A DNA stretch of 64,000 bases from Pelosinus sp. UFO1. Lineage in GTDB: Bacteria > Bacillota > Negativicutes > DSM-13327. Position 1 is the first letter of the stretch; each line of letters begins with the position of its first letter. Under the pieces are notes generated by a model that had not been told where the DNA came from, made no database searches, and worked only from the letters and a program-made list of their open reading frames with translations. Position numbers and translations under genes: made by a program. Shown piece after piece: positions 43,153-50,028 of this stretch. The DNA lies in the NCBI RefSeq assembly GCF_000725345.1, contig NZ_CP008852.1:1517693-1581692 (forward strand). Reading direction: 5' to 3'.

Positions 43153-43542
43153 ATGAAGTTCCCCAGAGGCAAAGGATTCGATCTTGCATGTGGCGTCGTC
43201 GTAACGGTAGTTCTTGATACAGTAGTTCATGATAATCTCGTAACTTTGACCGGAACATTCCTGGGTGAAATAGAAGAAAAGCATCATCACAGGAGATGTG
43301 ATGATTGTCATGAATTTATTTTGATTCAATTAACATGTCCTTTTTGTGAGAGGGGTGGACCTGAAATTCCCGAAGGCACGTTTGTGTCAATAAATATAGA
43401 GCAAATTCTATTTGTTATTCCTGGCAAGAAGTGCCACGATGACAAATGCTGCGACAAGTGCCATGATAAAAAACATGATAAGAATCATATCATCAATATT
43501 AGCTGCGACCGCGATGATGATAAGTGCGATGACAAAGAGTAA
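43153..43542 (+). CDS. Cys/His-rich small protein, probable spore-surface component
   Basis: The 129-residue protein has two parts. Residues 1-40 are beta-like (KGFDLACGVVVTVVLDTVVH, then DNLVTLTGTFLGEIEE). The rest is rich in charged residues, Cys and His: KHHHRRCDDCHEF, CPFC, then KKCHDDKCCDKCHDKKHDKN leading to HIINISCDRDDDKCDD, which echoes the repeat motif of the divergent gene at 42690. Metal binding or disulfide cross-linking is plausible. GAAGGAGG precedes the ATG and a terminator follows. A clear sigma-K promoter was not found directly upstream. I recognise no named family. Confidence 0.78.
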   Translation: MKFPRGKGFDLACGVVVTVVLDTVVHDNLVTLTGTFLGEIEEKHHHRRCDDCHEFILIQLTCPFCERGGPEIPEGTFVSINIEQILFVIPGKKCHDDKCCDKCHDKKHDKNHIINISCDRDDDKCDDKE

Positions 43543-43556
43543 TATACCTAACTTCA

Positions 43557-43588
43557 GAAACCCTGGTTTCCTGGGTTTCGTTTTTTTC
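43557..43588 (+). terminator. Terminator of the gene at 43153
   Basis: GAAACCC (43557-43563) pairs with GGGTTTC (43573-43579), followed by GTTTTTTT. Confidence 0.8.
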
Positions 43589-43633
43589 TTCTGGCCCTCA
43601 AGAGTGTTGGCTTATATATATGCTGATAAACTT

Positions 43634-43664
43634 GTAACAATGTATTATTATGTTACATAGAATA
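43634..43664 (+). promoter_or_regulatory. Sigma-K-like promoter of the YmaF-like frame
   Basis: GTAAC (43634-43638), 17 bases, CATAGAATA (43656-43664) matches AC-N17-CATANNNTA. Together with the copy at 42996-43026 it forms an inverted pair 640 bp apart. Confidence 0.68.
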
Positions 43665-43675
43665 TAGCATGATAG

Positions 43676-44020
43676 GAAATAACGGAGCAAGACACTAACC
43701 GCGGCCAGGGCCATGTTCATGAGGTTAAAGGGAGCACATTCATCGCAGAGCAAGAGGAAGAACCACATAATCATCGCTTTGCTGGGATAACAAGTGAAGT
43801 GATACCATATGGAGATAGTCATGTACACGAAATATTGATATCTACAGATTTCTTTGCGGATCACCATCATGAAGTAGGGATTCAGACTGGTCCTGCGATC
43901 GCAGTAAGTTCAAATAAACATGTCCATTTCGTATATGGAAAAACTACTGTGGAGGATGACCACTTTCACAAATATGTATTTGTTACTCAAATTCAAGACC
44001 CTCTCGTATGGGATGACTAG
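43676..44020 (+). pseudogene. ymaF: YmaF-family protein, start codon missing
   Basis: The frame from 43676 to the stop at 44020 encodes the whole YmaF domain: GHVHEVKGSTFIAEQEEEPH, NHRFAGITSEVIPYGDSHVH, then FFADHHHEVGIQTGPAIAVS and HVHFVYGKTTVEDDHFH. The family is small, histidine-rich and sporulation-associated. An in-frame TAG stands at 43673 and no ATG, GTG or TTG precedes the GTG at 43799, which would drop a third of the domain. The nearby ATG at 43669 is in another frame and stops after nine codons. Either a start was lost (ATA-ACG-GAG may have been ATG) or a frameshift occurred. The upstream sigma-K-like promoter is intact. Confidence 0.7.
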
Positions 44021-44093
44021 CTCTATGCAAAACGAGTTGGATTCAGATAAAGAATGTAAGACATCCTAATGGATGGCTAAATAGTGCTAATTG

Positions 44094-44135
44094 GAGTTCA
44101 GTATTGCCAGGTGGCGATACTGAACTCTAATTTTT
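44094..44135 (+). terminator. Terminator after the YmaF-like frame
   Basis: GAGTTCAGTATTGCC (44094-44108) pairs with GGCGATACTGAACTC (44113-44127) with one G-T pair, followed by TAATTTTTG. The rest of 44021-44268 holds no gene. Confidence 0.8.
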
Positions 44136-44211
44136 GTGGTGATAAAATAAATAGCTCGTCACTCAAGAGAACATTAAATTAAAAAAGTCAGTGGCAAAAT
44201 TCCACTTTTAT

Positions 44212-44220
44212 CATAAGCTA
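44212..44220 (+). promoter_or_regulatory. Sigma-K-like -10 element
   Basis: CATAAGCTA fits CATANNNTA. The -35 position lacks the AC seen in the two other promoters of this locus, so support is moderate. It lies 49 bases before the small Cys-rich gene. Confidence 0.4.
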
Positions 44221-44268
44221 AAGTAATTGTAAATCTTAATATTTCATCTATAAAAGGAGGTATTCAAA

Positions 44269-44382
44269 TGGGTTGTGGTTGTAGTTGTGGACATAGGAGG
44301 AATCGTTGGTCTCTGATTATCGCAATTATTATCCTACTATTTATACTTTTTGGAGACGAAAATTCCTCGACCTGCTTCTAAT
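44269..44382 (+). CDS. 37-residue Cys-rich single-TM peptide, sporulation type
   Basis: The gene encodes MGCGCSCGHRRNRWSLIIAI, then IILLFILFGDENSSTCF. A Cys/Gly N-terminus precedes a short basic stretch, one membrane helix (residues 16-28) and an acidic tail with a last cysteine. It resembles the YjcZ/SscA-like tiny sporulation peptides of Firmicutes in size and layout, though the Cys content is unusual. AAAGGAGG lies 7 bases before the ATG, which makes translation credible despite the length. Confidence 0.7.
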
Positions 44383-44817
44383 TTTAATAACACCATTTGT
44401 TGCTTGCCACTGTTACATAGTCAATGACTAGTCCGCCTTTACAGAGAACAAACTATTTAGTGAAACGGGAGGGGGACGATCTGCTGTCTTTTTGATTTCA
44501 TATTGCAAAGATAAACAATGAAACGATCATCAACTGTATACCTTAAACCACTAATTTTTTCCTGGATGTATATTCGAATTATGACTCTGTTAATGAGTCG
44601 ATTGTTTGGTTTTGTATTGGATGCGCAGGATGAAAGTATTTGTATGGCGGCATAACCGGAAAGCCATATTTAGTCTTTGACATCAGTAAACTCGCTAATT
44701 ATCTACCTTAGAGGGATAATTAGCGAGTTTTTTATTTATAAAAATTGCTCCTAGCTACCAACTTAATTCATTTGAGGAAAAACCTAGTCAGACTGTAAGT
44801 ATGCGATTGAAAAGAAA
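44383..44817 (+). other. Intergenic region with a weak short frame and a strong hairpin
   Basis: An unassigned 45-codon frame (44518-44655, MKRSSTVYLKPLIFSWMYIR and onward, ending in SICMAA) has only a weak ribosome site; I do not call it a gene. A perfect 16-bp hairpin (AAACTCGCTAATTATC at 44688-44703; GATAATTAGCGAGTTT at 44715-44730) followed by TTTTATTT is a good terminator with no clear gene in front, suggesting a decayed gene or a short RNA. Confidence 0.4.
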
Positions 44818-44821
44818 TATT

Positions 44822-44875
44822 TTAACATAACGTTAACAACCCATTAACATTTAATACCAAATTTAGTGTAATAAT
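44822..44875 (+). promoter_or_regulatory. PhoP box and promoter of the alkaline phosphatase operon
   Basis: TTAACA occurs at 44822, 44833 and 44844, an exact 11-bp period. This matches the direct-repeat binding pattern of PhoP in Bacillus-type Pho regulons. The third copy can double as -35, with TGTAAT (44867-44872) 17 bases later. Phosphate starvation would be the inducer. Confidence 0.82.
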
Positions 44876-44927
44876 GAATGCAAGGGGATCAGCCTGTCTA
44901 GAACAAAATATTTTGGAGGTGTAATTT

Positions 44928-46742
44928 TTGTATAATCCTAAAATATCTGTTTTGTACCTGTCACGGTTTTCTCGCTTGTTGGTGGCGCTAGTTGTAGTAG
45001 CATCCCTGATGTCTAGTATGACAATATCATATGCTGCTTACAGCGGGCCAGAAGTGTCAAACATCAGCATGATGCCTATTGATCGGGCGAAGTTTCTTGT
45101 TGGTCAAAAGTTCGATTTCGAAATTGAAGTTAAAAACGACACTCCCGCTAGTGCCATCGAAGTTATGGTAAATGGTTTAGCAGCCGAAGTTTTCTTTGGT
45201 AAACAAGCAGTTATAAAGTTTGATAAAATGAGTACATACCGGATTAATGAAGTTGCTTTTCCACAAGCTGGTAAAGTAGCTGTGGCGGTAACTGTAAAAA
45301 GTGAAAAAGGTATAGAGAAACGTACGATAAACTATGAAGTTTCCGGTGAGAAGATAAAAAAACCTGCAAAAAATGTTATCCTCATTATCGGAGATGGAAT
45401 GAGCCTGCAGGCAAGACAAATGGCTCGCATTCTTTCCAAAGGTATTACTGAAGGTAAATATAACGATCTTCTTGAAATGGATAAGATGTCAAATCTAGCT
45501 TTAATAACTACTTCTGGTAATGACTCGCTGGTAACCGACTCAGCCAACAGTGCTTCAGCCTATGCTACTGGTCAAAAAGGTGCCGTAAATGCTATGGGCG
45601 TGTATGCCGACAGTACCAAAGACCCCTTTGATGATCCAAAAGTAGAAAATATTATTGAGTTAGCAAAACGCACACGTGGTATGGCGACTGGTATTGTCTC
45701 TACAGCCAATATAACTGACGCAACTCCGGCAGCTATGTTAGCACATACCCGTAAACGAAGCGAACAAAATTTTATTGCGCAAGAAATGCTTAATCCTCTG
45801 CATCGCCCTGATGTGATTTTAGGCGGCGGATCGCGGCACTTTTTGCCTAAGAGTGTGCCCGGATCCAAACGCACTGATGATCGCAATCTGGTAGAAGAGT
45901 TTAAAAAACTGGGGTATCCTATTGCAACTACCAAGACCGAACTAAAACAATCTGGTACACCAGATAAACTGCTTGGTCTTTTCCAGCTTGATAACATGGA
46001 CGTATATATTGACCGAGAGGTAACAAAAAATCCAGCTGTTCTCGGCAAATTTACTGATCAGCCTACCCTTATGGATATGACTAAAACGGCCATTGACGTA
46101 TTAAGTAAAAATAAGAACGGTTTTTTCCTTATGGTAGAAGGTGCCTGCATTGACAAACAGCTTCATACTATGGACTGGCAGCGGGCTACGTATGATACTA
46201 TTGAAATGGATAAAGCGGTAGGCATTGCAAAAGAATTTGCTAAAAAGAACGATGATACCCTGGTTATTGTCGTAGCTGACCACGCCCATGGGGCCAGCAT
46301 TACTGGCACTTATCATGAACTCGACGGTAAAACTGGTCGGGAAGGTGTTCGCACTTATGCTGATGCTGGATGGCCCACTTTTGTCGATGCTGATGGCGAT
46401 GGTTTTCCTGACGATCCCAATCCAAGTGTAACATTAGCAGTTCAATTTGCTAATCATCCGGATTATTATGAAAACTATAAATTCCAGGAAGTACCTACCT
46501 CGCCGGCTATTATGGCTGACGGCAAGGCGATTGCAAATCCAAAACGAGCTCCCCAGGGTGGGGATTTAAAAGTAGGTAATACTCCTACCTCTGATCCATC
46601 TGAAGTCCATTCTGCTGATGATGTACCCCTAACCGCTGAAGGTCCTGGTGCCGATTACTTTAAAGGTGTTATGGATAATACGGAAGTGTTCCACGGTATT
46701 GTGCGGGCATTGGGTCTAGACGGTCGTAAAAACGAAAAGTAA
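44928..46742 (+). CDS. phoA: Secreted alkaline phosphatase (PhoA family)
   Basis: The protein (604 residues) has a signal peptide (FSRLLVALVVVASLMSSMTI, cleavage near SYA-A), an N-terminal Ig-like domain (about residues 40-140) and the alkaline phosphatase domain: NVILIIGDGMSLQ with a metal aspartate, the nucleophile serine in VTDSANSASAYATG, HTRKRSEQN, VEGACIDKQLHTMDW and VVADHAHG with zinc ligands. It releases phosphate from monoesters outside the cell. Start is TTG with GGAGGTG upstream. A PhoP box precedes it. Genes for a secreted CPFC protein and an ABC transporter follow closely. Confidence 0.94.
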   Translation: MYNPKISVLYLSRFSRLLVALVVVASLMSSMTISYAAYSGPEVSNISMMPIDRAKFLVGQKFDFEIEVKNDTPASAIEVMVNGLAAEVFFGKQAVIKFDKMSTYRINEVAFPQAGKVAVAVTVKSEKGIEKRTINYEVSGEKIKKPAKNVILIIGDGMSLQARQMARILSKGITEGKYNDLLEMDKMSNLALITTSGNDSLVTDSANSASAYATGQKGAVNAMGVYADSTKDPFDDPKVENIIELAKRTRGMATGIVSTANITDATPAAMLAHTRKRSEQNFIAQEMLNPLHRPDVILGGGSRHFLPKSVPGSKRTDDRNLVEEFKKLGYPIATTKTELKQSGTPDKLLGLFQLDNMDVYIDREVTKNPAVLGKFTDQPTLMDMTKTAIDVLSKNKNGFFLMVEGACIDKQLHTMDWQRATYDTIEMDKAVGIAKEFAKKNDDTLVIVVADHAHGASITGTYHELDGKTGREGVRTYADAGWPTFVDADGDGFPDDPNPSVTLAVQFANHPDYYENYKFQEVPTSPAIMADGKAIANPKRAPQGGDLKVGNTPTSDPSEVHSADDVPLTAEGPGADYFKGVMDNTEVFHGIVRALGLDGRKNEK

Positions 46743-46774
46743 CCGCAAATCAATATATAACCCGGAGGCAAGAT

Positions 46775-47317
46775 ATGGTGAGATTAACCAGAAGCATAAG
46801 CAGAGCAATTTTTCTTGCTATGATGCTCGCCTGGTTGCCGTTAAGCTGGACGGGGCAAGACGGGACGATTCCTTACGATGGATCGTCCCTGTTCTTCACC
46901 CGTGCACAGGCGGCTCCGGCGTGGCTACCATGGCTGGGTGAACAGGCTACACACCTTGAATTTAATGAATTTTATAGTGGTGCTTCGGCGCTAGGCCTGG
47001 AACTATCAGCAAAACTGGAAAGTCTGAAAGGAAAAAAGGTGCAAATAAGCGGTTTTATGGCACCGCCCCTTAAGCCAACGCTAAGTTTTTTTGTTTTAAC
47101 CAAAGTGCCTATGTCCATTTGTCCTTTCTGTTCAACGGATGCAGACTGGCCGAATGATATTGTGTTGATAAAACTTTCAAAGCCAGTCACTGCATTACCT
47201 TTTGATCGACCAATTACTGTGACAGGCGATTTAGAAGTGGGGTATCAGATGGATGAAGAAACTGGTTTTATCAGTTTGGTGCGTATCGTTGCCGATAGTG
47301 TCGAAGAGGCTAATTAA
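46775..47317 (+). CDS. Secreted DUF3299-like protein with CPFC motif
   Basis: The 180-residue protein has a signal peptide (residues 8-46, ending FTRAQA-AP) and a small beta-rich domain: LKGKKVQISGFMAPP, LSFFVLTKVPMSICPFCSTD, WPNDIVLIKL and ITVTGDLEVGYQMDEETGFI. It resembles DUF3299 proteins; the CPFC pair may bind a metal ion or a redox partner. CGGAGG precedes the ATG. It lies 32 bases after phoA and 17 before the ABC ATPase gene. A comparable set (ABC ATPase, MacB-type permease, DUF3299 protein) in Pseudomonas is zinc-regulated, as I recall it. Confidence 0.75.
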   Translation: MVRLTRSISRAIFLAMMLAWLPLSWTGQDGTIPYDGSSLFFTRAQAAPAWLPWLGEQATHLEFNEFYSGASALGLELSAKLESLKGKKVQISGFMAPPLKPTLSFFVLTKVPMSICPFCSTDADWPNDIVLIKLSKPVTALPFDRPITVTGDLEVGYQMDEETGFISLVRIVADSVEEAN

Positions 47318-47334
47318 TTAGTGGAGATGATAGG

Positions 47335-48033
47335 ATGTTAGAAGTAAACCAAGTCAGGAAGGAGTACCGTGATGTTTTACAGACAGTAACGGCTGTTGCT
47401 GTTGATAGCCTTATCATCAAGGATGGTGAGCAGGTGGCATTAGTTGGTCCAAGCGGTTCCGGAAAAACCACTCTATTACATCTCATCTCAGGACTATTAA
47501 CTCCGACCACTGGGTGGATAAAATTTGACGATATTACGATTTCAGACATGGCGGAAACTTGGCGTGATATTTGGCGAGCTAAGGCTATTGGCTACGTTTT
47601 TCAGCGACTAAATCTTCTTGCCAGTTTGAACATTTTGGATAATTTGTTAGTCGCTATGAGTTTTGCAAATACCATTCCCCAAAAAGAGCAGCGGCAATGG
47701 GCCAGTCAGCTATTGGCGCAGGTGAATTTATCCGATAAGTTGGGTAAATTTCCACACCAACTTAGTATGGGTGAGCAACAGCGGGTGGCTGTCGCTAGAG
47801 CAGTAATTAATAAACCCAGGCTTATTCTGGCTGATGAGCCAACTGCCAGTTTGGATCAAGAGAATGCTTTACTGGTACTTACTATGCTGCGACAGTTCGC
47901 GAAAGATTCAAATAGTATTTTACTCGTATCTACTCACGATAGACAAATCATAAGTCAGTTTGAACAAATTTGTGTCTTAAGGAAACCAGAAAAGGAGCTG
48001 ATGGGAAGTGCGACTTGTGATAGCTTGGCGTAA
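47335..48033 (+). CDS. MacB/LolD-type ABC transporter ATPase
   Basis: The 232-residue ATPase has Walker A GPSGSGKTT, Q-loop FQRLNLLASLN, signature LSMGEQQRVAVARAV, Walker B LILADEPTASLD and the switch histidine in VSTHDRQ. The LNLL and ADEPT features place it in the LolD/MacB branch that powers mechanical (extractive) transport rather than solute import. The permease gene overlaps its end by 26 bases. Confidence 0.9.
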   Translation: MLEVNQVRKEYRDVLQTVTAVAVDSLIIKDGEQVALVGPSGSGKTTLLHLISGLLTPTTGWIKFDDITISDMAETWRDIWRAKAIGYVFQRLNLLASLNILDNLLVAMSFANTIPQKEQRQWASQLLAQVNLSDKLGKFPHQLSMGEQQRVAVARAVINKPRLILADEPTASLDQENALLVLTMLRQFAKDSNSILLVSTHDRQIISQFEQICVLRKPEKELMGSATCDSLA

Positions 48034-49213
48034 TTTGCTGGCGAAGCCGGTTCAAAGCGGTTTGACTGTACTTATTGTAGCCGCTACCATCGCCATGCTG
48101 GCATTGGTGACCTTGTTATCCGCTGGTACTCATAACGGCTTGGTTAGAGCTACAGAGCCTTTTGACCTAATCGTCGGGGCCAAAGGCAGTCCAAATCAAC
48201 TGGTTTTAAATACCGTTTTTCTACAAGACGCACCGATCGGTAACGTGAGTCATGAGATATATGAGGAACTAGCAGCTAACCCACTGGTAGCTTCAGCAAT
48301 TCCATTAGCCTTTGGTGATAATTACAAGGGATATGCCATAGTTGGTAGTGGGAATGGAATATTTGAGCACCAACCTAAAGTCGGTCAGGAAGAATGGCTA
48401 CAACTGAAGGAAGGACGTCCGTTTACCCAGTCCTTTGAGGCTGTTGTAGGAGCTAAAGCTGCTCAAAAATTAGGGCTAAAGCTGGGTGATGAATTTAAGT
48501 CGGCCCATGGTTTTATACCAGGAGGTCATGTACATGACAATTCCTATCATGTTGTGGGTATACTACAGGCGGTGAATGGTCCTTATGACCAAGCTATTTT
48601 AGTTCCTATTGAAAGTATCTGGTCAGCCCATGAAAAACATGAGCATGAGGCTGAGATAGAAGTGACTGAAGAAAGCCATGAGCATGATGTTACTGCCATT
48701 CTGGTAAAGCCCAAAGGATATGGCGAAGCTATGCGCCTGTATCAGCAGTTTCAAGGGAATCAAAGGGCGCAGATTGTATTCCCCTCCCAAGTTATTGTTC
48801 AGTTGTTTGCTATATTAGGGCAAGGTGAGCACATGATTAAGACTGTGGCATATATCATCATTGTGATGGGATTAGTGATTATGGCGCTGTCTGTGTATTG
48901 GTCGGCTTTAAGCCGAGTTCGCGACCGGGCCATTTTACGTGCATTAGGAGCTAGTGCTCGCGATATTTTTACTATTATCGTGGCGGAGAGCGCCTTCCTT
49001 ACGATCCTGGGCGTCACCATTGGTATCTTAACTGGCCATGGAATCTATTCATTACTGGTAAGAGCTATGGAAAGTAAAACAGCTATTGTGCTAACATCCG
49101 CTTTTACCCTTGATGAAGTATGTATTATAATTGGCGGTACTCTGTTTGGTATGCTGGCGGGACTAATTCCGGCAGTGCTTACATACCGTACAGAAGTTGC
49201 TAAATTTTTATGA
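48008..49213 (+). CDS. MacB/FtsX-type ABC permease with His-rich extracytoplasmic loop
   Basis: The 401-residue protein has one N-terminal TM (residues 18-38), a large extracytoplasmic MacB-like domain (about 40-270) and three C-terminal TMs with an FtsX domain (MIKTVAYIIIVMGLVIMALS, ALGASARDIFTIIVAESAFL and GTLFGMLAGLIPAVL). The periplasmic-type domain contains GGHVHDNSYHVV and EKHEHEAEIEVTEESHEHD, a probable metal-binding segment. Start is GTG with AAAGGAG 10 bases upstream, inside the ATPase gene. Metal, perhaps zinc, handling for or alongside the zinc enzyme alkaline phosphatase is my inference. Confidence 0.88.
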   Translation: MRLVIAWRNLLAKPVQSGLTVLIVAATIAMLALVTLLSAGTHNGLVRATEPFDLIVGAKGSPNQLVLNTVFLQDAPIGNVSHEIYEELAANPLVASAIPLAFGDNYKGYAIVGSGNGIFEHQPKVGQEEWLQLKEGRPFTQSFEAVVGAKAAQKLGLKLGDEFKSAHGFIPGGHVHDNSYHVVGILQAVNGPYDQAILVPIESIWSAHEKHEHEAEIEVTEESHEHDVTAILVKPKGYGEAMRLYQQFQGNQRAQIVFPSQVIVQLFAILGQGEHMIKTVAYIIIVMGLVIMALSVYWSALSRVRDRAILRALGASARDIFTIIVAESAFLTILGVTIGILTGHGIYSLLVRAMESKTAIVLTSAFTLDEVCIIIGGTLFGMLAGLIPAVLTYRTEVAKFL

Positions 49214-49265
49214 TATGTACTGGAACGCAGTTGGTTTAATATTAGACTATTTTATACAAAACTAA

Positions 49266-49293
49266 AAAGCTAACGGATAACTCCATTAGCTTT
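49266..49293. terminator. Hairpin after the ABC permease gene
   Basis: AAAGCTAACGG (49266-49276) pairs with CCATTAGCTTT (49283-49293) with one mismatch. The better U-run lies on the minus-strand side (TTTTTAGTTTTG), so it may also stop leftward transcripts from the repeat array. Confidence 0.55.
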
Positions 49294-49307
49294 GAAAAGA
49301 GCCCGTA

Positions 49308-49650
49308 ATGATCTACGCTACAGCCAATACCGATCATTACATACCTATACGCAATCTTTCGACTACCCACAAGCATTACACAACCGATACTGACCTTTGC
49401 TCGACTGCCACAGATACCTACCGAACCGGTCGCAATCTCTCGACAACGGCCGACCCCTATATCTTCAGTACCCATGACAGTCTTAGCTCGACCGTTATAC
49501 ATCCCTTTTGACCACACGACAACAGTTGGGCTGCCGTACAGCCTTACAAGACATATAACGATCTGCCCGCCGACTACTGCCGAACCTCTCGACCCGACAA
49601 TAATCTTTGGCCGACCAATACCGAACCATATTAAGATCCGGCACCAGTCT
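49308..49650. repeat. Degenerate 42-nt tandem repeat array with strong C/G strand skew
   Basis: The plus strand is C-rich and G-poor throughout, unlike its neighbours. Read on the minus strand, units begin GGTCGGCCAAAG, GGTCGAGCTAAG, GGCCGTTGTCGA, GGCAGTCGAGCAAAG and GGTAGTCGAAAG, mostly 42 nt apart. In one minus frame this gives 14-residue units such as GRAKTVMGTEDIGV, GRCREIATGSVGIC and GSRAKVSIGCVMLV. No ribosome site precedes that frame, so coding is uncertain. About 6-7 units are visible, flanked by hairpins. Confidence 0.55.
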
Positions 49651-49729
49651 TGGCTCAACCATTACGAACCCTCTACAATAAATAGTACGGCTTATAAAAG
49701 AAAACGAATACCTGGAAATGATCACCTTA

Positions 49730-49775
49730 AAAAAGACAATCAGGACTTCGCTGAAGTACTGACTGTCTTTTTTAG
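49730..49775. terminator. Bidirectional terminator right of the repeat array
   Basis: AAAAAGACAATCAG (49731-49744) pairs with CTGACTGTCTTTTTT (49759-49773) with one bulge. A- and T-runs lie on both sides. A second stem, GACTTC-GCT-GAAGTAC, sits in the loop. Confidence 0.75.
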
Positions 49776-49909
49776 CTCTAAGTTTAACTAGAATGGATTT
49801 TGTTTGGTACAGGTTACATTATGCTTATTTTCAGTAATCGATTCTTTTCCACTGATCTAACTGTTCTTTCGTTTTTGCTGAAAAAATGATGTATTTTATA
49901 ATCAGAAAA

Positions 49910-49929
49910 TTGTGATAAATTAATCACAA
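49910..49929 (+). promoter_or_regulatory. Palindromic operator upstream of the AfuA-like gene
   Basis: TTGTGATAAATTAATCACAA is a 7-bp perfect inverted repeat around AAATTA. It resembles CRP/FNR-family sites, but the TGTGA/TCACA halves are 8 rather than 6 bases apart. It lies 37 bp before the -35 box, a position that suits an activator. Confidence 0.55.
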
Positions 49930-49966
49930 AGTTCATTTTTTACGATAGTTATAGATGTTTTTGGGA

Positions 49967-49995
49967 TTGTTCAATAGAAAGGGTTTAGATATAAT
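49967..49995 (+). promoter_or_regulatory. Promoter of the AfuABC-like operon
   Basis: TTGTTC (49967-49972) and a perfect TATAAT (49990-49995) are 17 bases apart, 33 bases before the start codon. Confidence 0.7.
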
Positions 49996-50028
49996 TTGAG
50001 TAAATAAAGCTTGAATGGAGGTAATCTA

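Noticed and set aside
44518-44655. 45-codon frame in the phoA upstream region
   Set aside because: Weak ribosome site and no recognisable domain; it could be the remnant of a gene, so it is mentioned only within the region entry.
45572-46048. 158-codon open frame on the minus strand inside phoA
   Set aside because: It mirrors the phoA coding sequence, has no ribosome site and encodes no recognisable domain. The plus-strand frame has catalytic motifs.
49242-49658. 138-codon minus-strand frame over the repeat array as a gene
   Set aside because: No ribosome site or promoter, and a hairpin lies inside its 3' part. I keep it only as a repeat array, with coding left open.
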